From Phreatobacter stygius (GTDB taxonomy: Bacteria > Pseudomonadota > Alphaproteobacteria > Rhizobiales > Phreatobacteraceae): DNA of 64,000 bases. A program made the position numbers and the translations under genes. The notes under the pieces are model-generated. The model saw nothing but the letters and a program-made list of their open reading frames with translations. It made no database searches and was not told the origin of the DNA. Shown here piece by piece: positions 24,010 to 32,191 of this stretch. Location of the stretch: contig NZ_CP039690.1 of the NCBI RefSeq assembly GCF_005144885.1, positions 434,001 through 498,000 of the forward strand, written 5' to 3'. Numbering within the stretch: the stretch's first letter is position 1; each line of letters starts with the position of its first letter.

Positions 24010-25620
24010 TCAAATCTGAAGCCGGCCGTTATATGCTGGTAGGTCGATAGCAAAAGCCGAACGCTGATCCACCTCCGCGCGCGCCTCCTCTTCCTGATGA
24101 ACGGCAAATGAGAGGTACAACAAAGATGCGCGAGCCAGCTTCATCATCTTCAGCGTTTGCCTAAGAAACACCTCGACGGTTTCGGTCTCGACGACGCCGA
24201 ACCGCTGAGCGGTGTCGATCTCGCGAAGAACAAGACAGCGGTGCTCCAGTGCGTTCCGAAGGCGGTGCAGCTCGGATGCCTCCGGCGTGATCGCGTCCAC
24301 GTCGGTCGGCCTTTCGCCGACGACGTCCAGAGCAAGCCAATATAGCCCCCGCAGGGCGAGGTTCGGGCGCTCTAGAAACTCGGATCGGATTGACCTGCCG
24401 TTTCGATTTAGCCAAACGCCGCGAAGATTAACGCGCTCCGGATTCAAACCGAGCTGGAAATACGCATTGATAAAGCCTGCGACCTTATCGAGCAGACTAT
24501 AGGCGATGCGAAACGCAGATCGCATCTTTTCGAGTGACAAACCGAAGGCTGGGCTGTCTAGCGTATCAACCAGCGCCAGTTCGCGATCGGCAAAATGATT
24601 GGCTGGCAACTCGGTGGATTCAAAGAAGAACAACCGCGCGGCTACGTACTCTTGCATAAGCTGATTATACCAAGCCACGAACTGAGGTGGGTCGTTTCTC
24701 GGGGCCCGATAACCCGGAAGACCGAAATGGTCGGTCGCCGCAATCGTGTGCGGGCCCAAAACATTTAACGGGCTCAAGAACAACCGATTGTCTAGCGCCC
24801 ACCGCCTGTATGCTTTCTCACGATTCGACCGTCCCAAATTATGGCCTTCCAGTCTGGTCTCCGCGCGTACCGCCGAAACGTCCATGACGGCTTCTATCTC
24901 GCGTATCTTGACAATGAAGTTGTCCCGCATGCCTGGGTAAAGGCCGTCCCAGACGGCCTGCGGCGAAGCTGCCGCCGTCAAATCGTGATGGGCCGCGAGC
25001 AGAATTGGAGCGACATAGCCAGAGTCGCGAAGGCACCGCGCCAAGTCGATCAGAGCCCGGCCACGGTTGGCGAGTGCCATCGCGAAATCTGGATGATGAT
25101 CAAGGGCCATCTCGTAGATTTCGATGGCCTCGACGCCTCGGCCAAGGCTGTTGAGGCTATTGGCAAGATTGGTCGTTATTTGCGCGCGAATCAAAGAGGA
25201 GAGCTCCGAAAAGCCGAGTTCGGCACGCGCGCGCCGAAGATAGAGGATCTGGCGCTCGCGATCAGGTTGTCGCCATTTCCAGCTTCGCGGGTCAGTTAAA
25301 TTCTGAAGAGAACTGTAAATATTGCTGCGATAATACCATATTCTTGAGGCGTTGCGGCTGTCGGCAATCGACAAAATGCGCACACAACGCTCATCCAATT
25401 CTTTTAGAACTGTAGTATCACTTAGTTTAGGCGCGCTATCAATCTGCTGCGCAAGACTCTTGATCTCCCTGTCCAGATCGCTCATTTCATCAGAGTTCAA
25501 AGTGACAGCTCCCATGAGCGGCTTACAGCCTGCGATATGCAACCCTGGGATGTCCAGATCGAATTTGATGAAATTGCGCAGAGACAGGGATATATCGATC
25601 CCCTCGCCCGCCTTACCCAC
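24010..25620 (-). CDS. HEPN-domain protein resembling the LA2681 family
   Basis: 536 residues from a GTG at 25620; ATGs at 25515 and 25485 are also possible starts. Residues ~45-235 are helical and TPR-like (ATTNLANSLNSLGRGVEAIEIYEMALDHHP). The C-terminal third contains helices with FINAYFQLGL and, near residues 454-466, HRLRNALEHRCLV, a match to the HEPN RxxxxH motif used by RNase toxins and defence proteins. It borders the restriction genes and is richer in A+T than the surrounding genes, indicating shared transfer. An RNA-targeting defence role is likely by family, but the trigger is unknown. Confidence 0.7.
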   Translation of the reverse strand: MGKAGEGIDISLSLRNFIKFDLDIPGLHIAGCKPLMGAVTLNSDEMSDLDREIKSLAQQIDSAPKLSDTTVLKELDERCVRILSIADSRNASRIWYYRSNIYSSLQNLTDPRSWKWRQPDRERQILYLRRARAELGFSELSSLIRAQITTNLANSLNSLGRGVEAIEIYEMALDHHPDFAMALANRGRALIDLARCLRDSGYVAPILLAAHHDLTAAASPQAVWDGLYPGMRDNFIVKIREIEAVMDVSAVRAETRLEGHNLGRSNREKAYRRWALDNRLFLSPLNVLGPHTIAATDHFGLPGYRAPRNDPPQFVAWYNQLMQEYVAARLFFFESTELPANHFADRELALVDTLDSPAFGLSLEKMRSAFRIAYSLLDKVAGFINAYFQLGLNPERVNLRGVWLNRNGRSIRSEFLERPNLALRGLYWLALDVVGERPTDVDAITPEASELHRLRNALEHRCLVLREIDTAQRFGVVETETVEVFLRQTLKMMKLARASLLYLSFAVHQEEEARAEVDQRSAFAIDLPAYNGRLQI

Positions 25621-25669
25621 TCACCAGTTACTTACTTGGTTGACGCTCCCCGCCCCTCCTGACTATCGT
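25613..25669 (+). promoter_or_regulatory. Promoter with possible TetR operator half-site
   Basis: ACTCACCAGTTACTTAC at 25619-25635 is identical to 38925-38941. It abuts a -35-like TTGACG (25640-25645) with a -10-like TATCGT 18 bases further on. This would drive the Bug receptor gene and probably the isomerase and TetR genes behind it. The upstream half of the palindrome seen at the other site is degenerate here. Confidence 0.5.
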
Positions 25670-25763
25670 CCTTACCAAGCGTGAGAACGGGCCGCCGTCA
25701 CACCCAGGCCCGCCTCGCGAGACCGATGGGCGTCAAGCCCGCGTTATCCGATGGGAGGATCCC

Positions 25764-26747
25764 GTGACACTGATCAGGCTGGCGTTTGCCGCTGCCGTTA
25801 CCACCCTGTTTGCCGGCACGATCGAGAGCCGGGCGCAGACCTTCCCGAACCGGCCGATCACCATGGTCGTGCCCTTTGCCCCCGGCGGGCCCACCGACAT
25901 TGTCGCGCGCATCGTCGCCGAGCGCATGTCGCAGACGCTCGGCCAGCAGGTGGTGATCGAGAATGTCGCAGGCGCCGCCGGCACCACCGGCGCCACCCGC
26001 GTGGCGCGCGCGGCGCCCGACGGCTACACCATCCTGATGGGGCCGATGAGCACCATGAGCTTCTCGCCGGCGCTCTATCCGCGCCTCGGCTTCGATCCGC
26101 TGACCGATTTCGAGCCGGTCGGCATCGTCGCCTCGGCGCCGATCATGCTGGTCGCCTCGAACCGCAGCCCGGGCACCACGCTGCAGGACTTCTCAGCGCA
26201 TCTGAAGGCCAATGCCCAGAGCGTCAACAATGGCAATGCCGGCATCGGCTCGACCTCGCATCTCGCCTGCGTGCTCTACAACAACCGGGTCGGCGTGACG
26301 CCGACGCTGGTGCCCTATCGCGGCACCGGGCCGGCGCTGCAGGACCTGGTGGCCGGCCAGATCGGCTATCTCTGCGACCAGGTCACCAGCCTGATGGGCC
26401 AGATCCAGGCCGGCGCGGTGAAGCCGCTCGCCGTGCTGGCGCCGACCCGCTCGGCGGTGCTGCCGAATGTGCCGACGTCAGCCGAAGCCGGTTTGCCGGG
26501 CGTCGAAATGGTGGTGTGGAATTCGGTCTTCGCGCCCAAGGCCACCCCGGCCGAGATCGTCAATGCGCTGAATGCGGCGATCCAGAAGGCGATCGACGAT
26601 CCGGGAGCGCGGCAGAGCTTCCTGCAGCTCGGCGCCGAGCCGCCCACCGCCGCCCAGCGTTCGCCCGCGGCGCTGCGCGCGACCCATGCGGCCGATGTCG
26701 CCAAATGGGGCCAGATCATCCGCGACGCCAATATCAAGGTCGAGTGA
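25764..26747 (+). CDS. Bug/TctC-family periplasmic solute receptor
   Basis: 327 residues. The signal peptide ends near SRAQTFPNRPITMVVPF; the family motif PITMVVPFAPGGPTDIVAR follows directly, then DGYTILMGPMSTMS and the late PTSAEAGLPG motif typical of Bug proteins. These receptors bind carboxylates or similar ligands for a tripartite tricarboxylate transporter. No TctA/TctB membrane partner is present nearby, so it is an orphan receptor, as is common in this family. It heads a short plus-strand operon with an isomerase and a TetR regulator. Confidence 0.9.
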   Translation: MTLIRLAFAAAVTTLFAGTIESRAQTFPNRPITMVVPFAPGGPTDIVARIVAERMSQTLGQQVVIENVAGAAGTTGATRVARAAPDGYTILMGPMSTMSFSPALYPRLGFDPLTDFEPVGIVASAPIMLVASNRSPGTTLQDFSAHLKANAQSVNNGNAGIGSTSHLACVLYNNRVGVTPTLVPYRGTGPALQDLVAGQIGYLCDQVTSLMGQIQAGAVKPLAVLAPTRSAVLPNVPTSAEAGLPGVEMVVWNSVFAPKATPAEIVNALNAAIQKAIDDPGARQSFLQLGAEPPTAAQRSPAALRATHAADVAKWGQIIRDANIKVE

Positions 26748-26826
26748 GGGGAGCCGCCGGCGGTGCAAGGTGGGGGCCTTGCACCGCAGCGGGCCGTTGC
26801 CACGACCGGAACATTCGAGACCACCC

Positions 26827-27657
26827 ATGCGGCTATCCCTGTGCAACGAAGTGCTGCGGCCGATGGATCTCGCCCAGCAATGCGCCTTCGCAAACCAAGT
26901 CGGTTATGATGGCTTGGAAATCGCGCCCTTCACCCTGTCGGCCGAACCGCAGCTGATCACCCCGGCCGAGGCCACGCGGCTGCGGACCATCGTCGAAGAC
27001 CATGGCCTTGTCGTCACCGGCCTGCATTGGCTCCTGGTGACGCCCGAGGGGCTCTCCATCACCTCACCCGACGCCGCCGTCCGCCGGCGCACGCTGGATG
27101 TCATGCTGGGCCTCGTCGACCTCTGCGCAGCGCTCGGTGGCCGGGTGCTGGTGCATGGCTCGCCGGCGCAACGCAAGCCCGTTCCCGGCCAGCCGGCGGA
27201 AGAGGCCTTCGCCTTTGCCCGCGAGATCTTCGCCGAGATCGCGCCGGCCTGCGCCAGCCGCGGCCTCACCTATTGCCTGGAGCCGCTGGCGCGGCCCGAC
27301 AACAGCTTCATCACCACGGTGGCCGAGGCGGTCGAGATGGTGGAAGCGATCGGCAATCCCGCCTTCAAAACCATGATCGATGCCTCCGCCGCGGGCCAGG
27401 AAGAGGCCGAACCGGTGGCCGATCTCATCCGGCGCTGGATGCCCACGGGCCATATTGGCCATATCCAGCTGAACGACCGCAACCGCCGGGGCCCGGGCGA
27501 AGGCGACGACCGGTTTTTCGCCGTGCTGCGGGCGCTGGCCGACACCGGTTATGCCGGCGACATCGCCATCGAGCCGTTCATCTACCAGCCCGACGGCCCG
27601 GCCTGCGCGGCGCGCGCCGCCGGCTATGTCAGGGGCCTTTTCGAAGCCATGGCATGA
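26827..27657 (+). CDS. TIM-barrel sugar phosphate isomerase/epimerase
   Basis: 276 residues of the AP-endonuclease-2 (xylose-isomerase-like TIM barrel) family, starting MRLSLCNEVLRPMDLAQQC. Likely metal ligands are the Glu in YCLEPLARPDN, the Asp in KTMIDASAAG, the His in GHIGHIQLNDRN and the Glu in IAIEPFIY. Such enzymes isomerise or epimerise sugars or their keto derivatives, as in inositol and rare-sugar breakdown. A second member is encoded at 31195-32061, so the locus carries two related activities. Substrate not determined. Confidence 0.85.
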   Translation: MRLSLCNEVLRPMDLAQQCAFANQVGYDGLEIAPFTLSAEPQLITPAEATRLRTIVEDHGLVVTGLHWLLVTPEGLSITSPDAAVRRRTLDVMLGLVDLCAALGGRVLVHGSPAQRKPVPGQPAEEAFAFAREIFAEIAPACASRGLTYCLEPLARPDNSFITTVAEAVEMVEAIGNPAFKTMIDASAAGQEEAEPVADLIRRWMPTGHIGHIQLNDRNRRGPGEGDDRFFAVLRALADTGYAGDIAIEPFIYQPDGPACAARAAGYVRGLFEAMA

Positions 27658-27760
27658 CGCTTCGCCTGCTCCGTGCCACTGTGCGAGATCGCTCGAATCG
27701 GCAATCGGACAGGTCCGCAAGGCGGCTCAAGCCGGACGACACCCAGGAAGGGCCGACAGC

Positions 27761-28429
27761 ATGCGCGAGGACGACGTGAAGCCCGACGAGGCCGCGGCGG
27801 CGCCCAGGCTGGTGCGCAAGCGCGACAGCGCCGGCACGCGCGCCCGCATCCTCAATGTCGCCACCCGGGAATTCGCCAACAAGGGGTTCGAGGGCGCCAA
27901 GACCGACGACATCGCGGACCGTGCGCGCATCAACAAGCGCATGATCTACCACTATTTTTCGTCGAAGGAGCAGCTCTACCTGGCGGTCCTCGAGGCGGTC
28001 TATGACCAGGCCCGCTCGGCCGAGCACCGGCTCGACCTGGAGCGGCTGGAGCCGCTCGATGCGCTGGCCCGTTTTGTCGAATTCACCTTCGACAGTTTCG
28101 TGCGCGACCGCACCTTCATCAACCTGCTCGCCACCGAAAACCGCCAGCGCGCCAAGGTGCTGAAGAAATCGGACCGGGTGAACACCATGAACTCGCCGAT
28201 CATCGCGGCCATCGACGGCATCCTGAAGGCCGGCGTCGACAAGGGCACGATCCGCCCGGGGCTGGATGCCCTGCAGCTCTGGATCACCATTACCGGGGTC
28301 TGTTATTTCTTCTTCTCCAACATCTACACGCTGTCGGTGATCTTCGACACGGACTTCGAAAAGCCGGATGTGATTTCCGAGCGACGGGCGCATGTGGTCG
28401 ATTTCGTGCTGCGCGGCGTGAAGGCGTGA
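27761..28429 (+). CDS. TetR/AcrR-family transcriptional regulator
   Basis: 222 residues from the ATG at 27761. The N-terminal TetR helix-turn-helix spans about residues 25-70: GTRARILNVATREFANKGFEG, DIADRARINKRMIYHYFSSKEQLYLAVL. The C-terminal ligand-binding part contains a hydrophobic helix (ITITGVCYFFFSNIY) typical of the DUF6285/TetR_C_41-like groups controlling catabolic genes. It sits at the end of the Bug-isomerase operon and faces the ABC-transporter operon. It is the best candidate to bind the shared sites at 25619 and 38922. Confidence 0.9.
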   Translation: MREDDVKPDEAAAAPRLVRKRDSAGTRARILNVATREFANKGFEGAKTDDIADRARINKRMIYHYFSSKEQLYLAVLEAVYDQARSAEHRLDLERLEPLDALARFVEFTFDSFVRDRTFINLLATENRQRAKVLKKSDRVNTMNSPIIAAIDGILKAGVDKGTIRPGLDALQLWITITGVCYFFFSNIYTLSVIFDTDFEKPDVISERRAHVVDFVLRGVKA

Positions 28430-28533
28430 GTTGAGAGATTGATTCCGGTGTGGCGGCCAAGTGTTTGATCTTGGGCGCTTAGGCCGCTGACCCGGCGCCT
28501 TGATAGGACGAGGCAAGGCCGTCGAATGCGAGG

Positions 28534-28685
28534 ATATCTGGGACAAGCCGGGCATGACGGGGTGGCGCCACGCCGGCTTCGGCCCGCCCCATCCGTCATG
28601 GCCGGCCTTTGGGCCGGCCATCCACGACTTGATGACGGAGACGACGAGATGCGTGGCTACCCGGGACAAGCCCGGGCATGACGAA
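28534..28685. repeat. Cluster of three family-A palindromes
   Basis: Three copies: GGGACAAGCCGGGCATGACG (28541-28560), CGTCATGGCCGGCCTTTGGG extended to CCGGCCATCCACGAC (28594-28628), and CGTGGCTACCCGGGACAAGC extended to CCGGGCATGACGA (28651-28684). They fill most of the 500-base gap after the TetR gene. The rest of that gap is the isomerase remnant. Confidence 0.75.
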
Positions 28686-28700
28686 GTGGCGAGGGAGGCG

Positions 28701-28807
28701 CCCCTCACACCAGCGTCTTGCGCCCGGCGTTGCAGGTCCGAAACACCGCGCCATCAGCCGCTGCCACCGGTCGAGCCCTGAGACAATCTCGACCTCGGAA
28801 AGCACAG
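28701..28807 (-). pseudogene. Remnant of the 3' end of an isomerase gene
   Basis: This stretch aligns with 31191-31300, the last ~34 codons and stop region of the intact isomerase. The first ten bases (CCCCTCACAC) are identical, and SEVEIVSGLDRWQRLM on the minus strand matches SEVEIFSELDWWQRPM. A one-base gap near 28755 breaks the frame. Orientation is the same as in the intact gene 2.4 kb away. Confidence 0.75.
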
Positions 28808-28935
28808 GTCCCCTTCGGCCTCCCGAGATCCTGAGATATCGATCCCGCATTGCTACCCTGGCGATCATCCGACTGCCCGCAAACCACGCGCCGTTGTATA
28901 AGCGCGCACAAGAGGAAATGGGCCGGGGGGCTTGC

Positions 28936-29640
28936 ATGCGCATGGGGAAGAGGTTGCTCGGGGTCACGACGCTGGTCGCGGCCATGGCGAGCCCGCTCGC
29001 CGCAACGGCCGAGCCGTTGTCCTGGACCGGACCGTGGGTGGGCGTCACGGCCGGTGTCCGGCGGGATGTCGGCGCGACCGGCAGTCGCCTCATCTATGTC
29101 GACCCTCTATTGTCAGGGCATCAGCATCAGAATCAGAGCGCCGTGACAGGCGGAACCCTCGGGTTTAGCGCCGGCTACGATGTCCAGTTCGGCAGCTTTG
29201 TCGGCGGCCCGATCGCCGGCATCGACTTCAGCCGCTCGCGGCTTGCCGGCAATATCCCCTATTTCGGGGCGCGCGCCGGCTTCCTGGCCACCGACCGGAT
29301 CTTGCTGTTTGTCACAGGCGGCATCCAGAGCATGCAGAATGCTCCGGATACGGCGATCTGGTACCAGGTGGCGCCTTTTTGGAACGATCTTTTCCGGCAC
29401 GATTTCGGCGCCAAGGCCGGTCGCTTATGGGGCGCCTTTGTCGGCGCTGGCGCCGAATACCGGCTCGCCGGCAACTGGTCGGTCACGGCGGATTACAGCT
29501 ATGCCCAGACGCGTGGCCACTTCAATGATCTGGTCAGCCTGCCGGTGCCGGCGCCGGCGGTGGCCCCGCTCGTGCGCGTCAACCTGAATACGACGGTCTC
29601 GACGCACACGTTCCGGATCGGCGTGAAATATCGGCTGTGA
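28936..29640 (+). CDS. Omp25/Omp31-type outer-membrane beta-barrel protein
   Basis: 234 residues from the ATG at 28936; the signal peptide ends ASPLAATAEPL. The mature protein opens with SWTGPWVGVTAGVR, the hallmark start of rhizobial eight-strand Omp25-like barrels (WTGxYVGxxxGxx), and ends in a strand HTFRIGVKYRL with aromatic and Leu terminus. Central strands such as GFSAGYDVQFGSFVGG and GAFVGAGAEYRLAGNWSVTADYSY alternate inward and outward residues. A structural or adhesive porin-family role is likely. Confidence 0.85.
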   Translation: MRMGKRLLGVTTLVAAMASPLAATAEPLSWTGPWVGVTAGVRRDVGATGSRLIYVDPLLSGHQHQNQSAVTGGTLGFSAGYDVQFGSFVGGPIAGIDFSRSRLAGNIPYFGARAGFLATDRILLFVTGGIQSMQNAPDTAIWYQVAPFWNDLFRHDFGAKAGRLWGAFVGAGAEYRLAGNWSVTADYSYAQTRGHFNDLVSLPVPAPAVAPLVRVNLNTTVSTHTFRIGVKYRL

Positions 29641-29649
29641 TGGGGATAA

Positions 29650-29685
29650 GACGTGGGTGCCCGGGACAAGCCCGGGCATGACGAA
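29650..29685. repeat. Single family-A palindrome
   Basis: ACGTGGGTGCCCGGGACAAG followed by CCCGGGCATGACGAAG, the same core as at 28651-28684. It follows the Omp gene, where it could act as a terminator hairpin. Confidence 0.7.
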
Positions 29686-29769
29686 GGGGTGCGAAAGACG
29701 AGCGCGCGGCCGATGCCATTGCCCAATCGGAGCCGCGAGGGCCACCGCCAACGCGGCCCGCCAGCCTGC

Positions 29770-30102
29770 CTATCGGGCGGGTTTGTAGATCTTGACCACC
29801 GCCTCCGCCTTCTTCATGCCGGCCACCGCCTCGGCCCCGGACATCAGCACGGTGGTCTTCGCCGACTTGAGGGCGCCCCCCGCGGCAATGCCCAGAGCGA
29901 TGGCGGCCATGCTCTGATTGTCCGGCACGTCGGCGACGAGGGTGATGTCATAGTCGCCGAAGCAATACCAGCCGCCGATGAACTTGCCTCCGACGGCCTC
30001 GCACACCGCCCGGCCGACGGCCTCGACGCGGTTCTGCGGATTCTTGAGCTGGGCGGCAATCGATTCTGCGGTGTAGGCAGCCTGATACATGTAGAGTGCC
30101 AT
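29770..30102 (-). CDS. GYD-domain protein
   Basis: 110 residues from the ATG at 30102, which has AGGGAG seven bases upstream; a TTG six bases earlier is the only other start. The GYD motif is WYCFGDYDITLVADVPDN, after the helix SIAAQLKNPQNRVEAVGRAVCEAVGG. The fold is a ferredoxin-like alpha-beta barrel of about 100 residues; the family is widespread in rhizobia and its function is unknown. No signal peptide is present. Confidence 0.85.
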   Translation of the reverse strand: MALYMYQAAYTAESIAAQLKNPQNRVEAVGRAVCEAVGGKFIGGWYCFGDYDITLVADVPDNQSMAAIALGIAAGGALKSAKTTVLMSGAEAVAGMKKAEAVVKIYKPAR

Positions 30103-30287
30103 GTTCAATCTCCCTGGTTACCGTTCGGCGTGTCAGTGGAAAGCCGCCGGGCGGGGGCTGGGCGTCGGCCATGTCTTGATGGCAATGTTCCCCGGCTGCG
30201 GCGCCCGGTTACTGTGCGCGCGAGATCTACATTGATCAAATGCGAATTAGGGGTATGGCGGGGGCCTGACGGCACCGGAACGCACCT

Positions 30288-30482
30288 GAACCACTGACGT
30301 CACCCCCGGCGGAGCGAAGCGACGGGAAGGGGGTCCAGGGCGGCCTCACCGGCGCTCTCGGCGCAAGTGGGCGAGGTGGTTTCCCAACGGCAAGGGACGA
30401 GCTCTGCAACTCCTGGCCCCCTTTCCTCGCCCCAGGCAGAAGCAAGGGCTTCCGCCTGGGCTCGCCGGGGGGGGACGTCGGT
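30288..30482. repeat. Family-B palindrome carrying a fragment of the 12656 repeat
   Basis: The left arm (CACCTGAACCACTGACGTCA... GGGGGTCCAGG) begins at 30288. The right arm (GCAACTCCTGGCCCCCTTTC... GGGGGGACGTCGGTG) ends near 30482 but is split by GCCCCAGGCAGAAGCAAGGG, the core of the palindrome at 12656-12719. One repeat therefore sits inside another. The 490-base gap between the GYD and GIY-YIG genes holds nothing else. Confidence 0.7.
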
Positions 30483-30599
30483 GCGGGTCGATTCGCTCGG
30501 CGCGAGCCACCCGCGAGCGCCTAAAACCAGCTTGCTTCCACCCAACCTGAACCCGGATGATGTCCGGCGGATCAGCCAGCGGCGGAGGCACGTCCGGCC

Positions 30600-30884
30600 A
30601 TGTATTACGTGTACATGATGGCCAGCGACCGGAACGGCACGCTTTATGTCGGCGTGACCAACGACATTGCGCGGCGCTCCTATCAGCACCGCACCGGCAC
30701 GGGCGCCGCCTTCACGCGAAAATACGGCGTCGTGAAGCTGGTCTGGATGGAGCCGCACGACAGCATCGTCGAGGCGATCGGCCGGGAGAAACAGATCAAG
30801 GGCTGGAATCGGGCCTGGAAGCTCAAGCTGATCGAACGGGACAATCCGCACTGGGAGGATTTGTACGAAAGGCTGAATGGGTAG
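30600..30884 (+). CDS. GIY-YIG nuclease-fold protein (UPF0213-like)
   Basis: 94 residues, the usual size of single-domain GIY-YIG proteins. Motifs are MYYVYMMASDRNGTLYVGVT (GIY and YIG halves), ARRSYQHRTG with the catalytic-region Arg and His, the basic FTRKYGVVKLVW, and EAIGREKQIKGWNRAWK with the metal-binding Glu. The C-terminus NPHWEDLYERL is common in the family. It is framed on both sides by family-B repeats and might act on their hairpins; that is speculative. Confidence 0.9.
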   Translation: MYYVYMMASDRNGTLYVGVTNDIARRSYQHRTGTGAAFTRKYGVVKLVWMEPHDSIVEAIGREKQIKGWNRAWKLKLIERDNPHWEDLYERLNG

Positions 30885-30934
30885 CGCGGGTGGAATGGCG
30901 CTGCACGAGGAGGTTCGCCGTGGCCTCGCCAAAG

Positions 30935-31155
30935 CCCACCTGAACCACTACGTCACCCCCGGCCGAGCGCACCTGAACCACTACGTCACCCCCGGCGGAG
31001 CGAAGCGACGGGAAGGGGGTCCAGGGGTTGCAGAGCCCGGCCGTCAGCGCCCGCGAGACCATCTGACCGCATGCGCCGAGGGCCCGGCCTGATGGCTCCT
31101 GGACCCCCTTCCCCTCGCTGCGCTCGGCCGGGGGTGACGTCGGTGGTTCAGGAGC
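30935..31155. repeat. Complete family-B palindrome with a duplicated tip
   Basis: CACCTGAACCACTACGTCAC appears twice in tandem at the left end (30939 and 30970). The left arm runs on to GGGGGTCCAGG near 31024; the right arm, CCTGGACCCCCTTCCCCTCG to GGGGGTGACGTCGGTGGTTC, ends near 31151. The loop of about 70 bases differs between copies. It fills the gap between the GIY-YIG and isomerase genes. Confidence 0.8.
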
Positions 31156-31194
31156 GCACCGGGCATCACAATTCCCCATTTCCCACTCGCCCCC

Positions 31195-32061
31195 TCACAC
31201 CGCCGTCTTGTGCCTGGCGATACAGGTCTCCAGCACCTCGTCCATCGGGCGCTGCCACCAGTCGAGTTCGGAGAAGATCTCGACCTCGGAGAAGCCTGAA
31301 AAGCCCTCGGCCTCGACCGCCCGGCGGATCGCGGGGATGTCGATCACCCCGTCACCCATCATGCCGCGGTCGGTCAGCAGGTCGCGGGTCGGCACCAGCC
31401 AGTCGCAGACATGGAAGGCGAGCAGGCGCTTGTCGCCTGCCCGCCTGATGTCGCGATAGAGGTTCGGGTCCCACCAGACGTGATAGACATCCGCCGCCAC
31501 GCCCAGCGCGCCGGTCATGTCAGGATCGAGCCGGTCGCAAATGTCGAGCGCATGGGCAAGCGTGTTCACGCAGGCCCGGTCGGCGGCATAGATCGGATGC
31601 AAAGGTTCGATGGCGAGCGGCATGCCGACGCCACGCGCATAGTCGAGCAATTCGCCAATGCCGTCCTCGACCTGGGCGCGCGCCGCGCCGAGATCCTTCG
31701 AGACGGCCGAACCGGCGCGCGAAAATTGCGGCAGGCCGCCGACCACCAGCACCAGGCAGGGCGCGCCGAAGGCCTTGGCCTCGTCGACCGCCCGGCGGTT
31801 GTCGTCGCGCGCCTCCTGCCGGCGCGCGCCGTCGGCCGGGAACATGCCGCCCCGGCAATAACCCGAGAGCTTCAGCCCGGCGTCTTTTGCGGCCGTCACC
31901 GCGGCGTCGAGCCCGACCAGCGCCACCTGGTCGCGCCAGGGCGCGATCGCGCGGATCTGGTGGCGGGCGCAAGCTTCGATGATGTCGAGGAGATTGCCTT
32001 GTTTGCGCACCGTCGCGGTGTTGAGGGAGAGCTGCGAGTGATCGCCTGAAAAGTCACGCAT
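31195..32061 (-). CDS. TIM-barrel sugar phosphate isomerase/epimerase (second copy)
   Basis: 288 residues of the AP-endonuclease-2 family. Starts MRDFSGDHSQLSLNTATV; likely metal-site residues are the Glu in PLAIEPLHPIY, the Asp in GVAADVYHVWWDPN, the His in RLLAFHVCDWL and the Glu in GFSEVEIFSEL. It is the last gene of the minus-strand catabolic operon, separated from the DUF993 gene by a family-A repeat. Its 3' end is duplicated at 28701-28807. The homologue at 26827 belongs to the same TIM-barrel family but is only distantly similar. Confidence 0.85.
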   Translation of the reverse strand: MRDFSGDHSQLSLNTATVRKQGNLLDIIEACARHQIRAIAPWRDQVALVGLDAAVTAAKDAGLKLSGYCRGGMFPADGARRQEARDDNRRAVDEAKAFGAPCLVLVVGGLPQFSRAGSAVSKDLGAARAQVEDGIGELLDYARGVGMPLAIEPLHPIYAADRACVNTLAHALDICDRLDPDMTGALGVAADVYHVWWDPNLYRDIRRAGDKRLLAFHVCDWLVPTRDLLTDRGMMGDGVIDIPAIRRAVEAEGFSGFSEVEIFSELDWWQRPMDEVLETCIARHKTAV

Positions 32062-32093
32062 GAAGGCCGCCGGAAAATGGGGCTCTCCTCATC

Positions 32094-32180
32094 GCGTCAT
32101 GCCCGGCCTTGGGCCGGGCATCCACGATTTCGAGAGCCATGACAAGAAGACGTGGATGGCCGGGACAGGCTCGGTCATGG
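32094..32180. repeat. Family-A palindrome inside the catabolic operon
   Basis: CGTCATGCCCGGCCTTGGGC and CGGGCATCCACGA at the left mirror CGTGGATGGCCGGGACAGGC and TCGGTCATGG at the right. It separates the DUF993 and isomerase genes and could reduce expression of the latter or protect the upstream transcript end. Confidence 0.75.
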
Positions 32181-32191
32181 GAAGGGTGGGC

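Noticed and set aside
31071-31448. Frames inside the family-B repeat and the isomerase tail
   Set aside because: They are produced by the GC-rich palindrome and the opposite strand of the isomerase gene.
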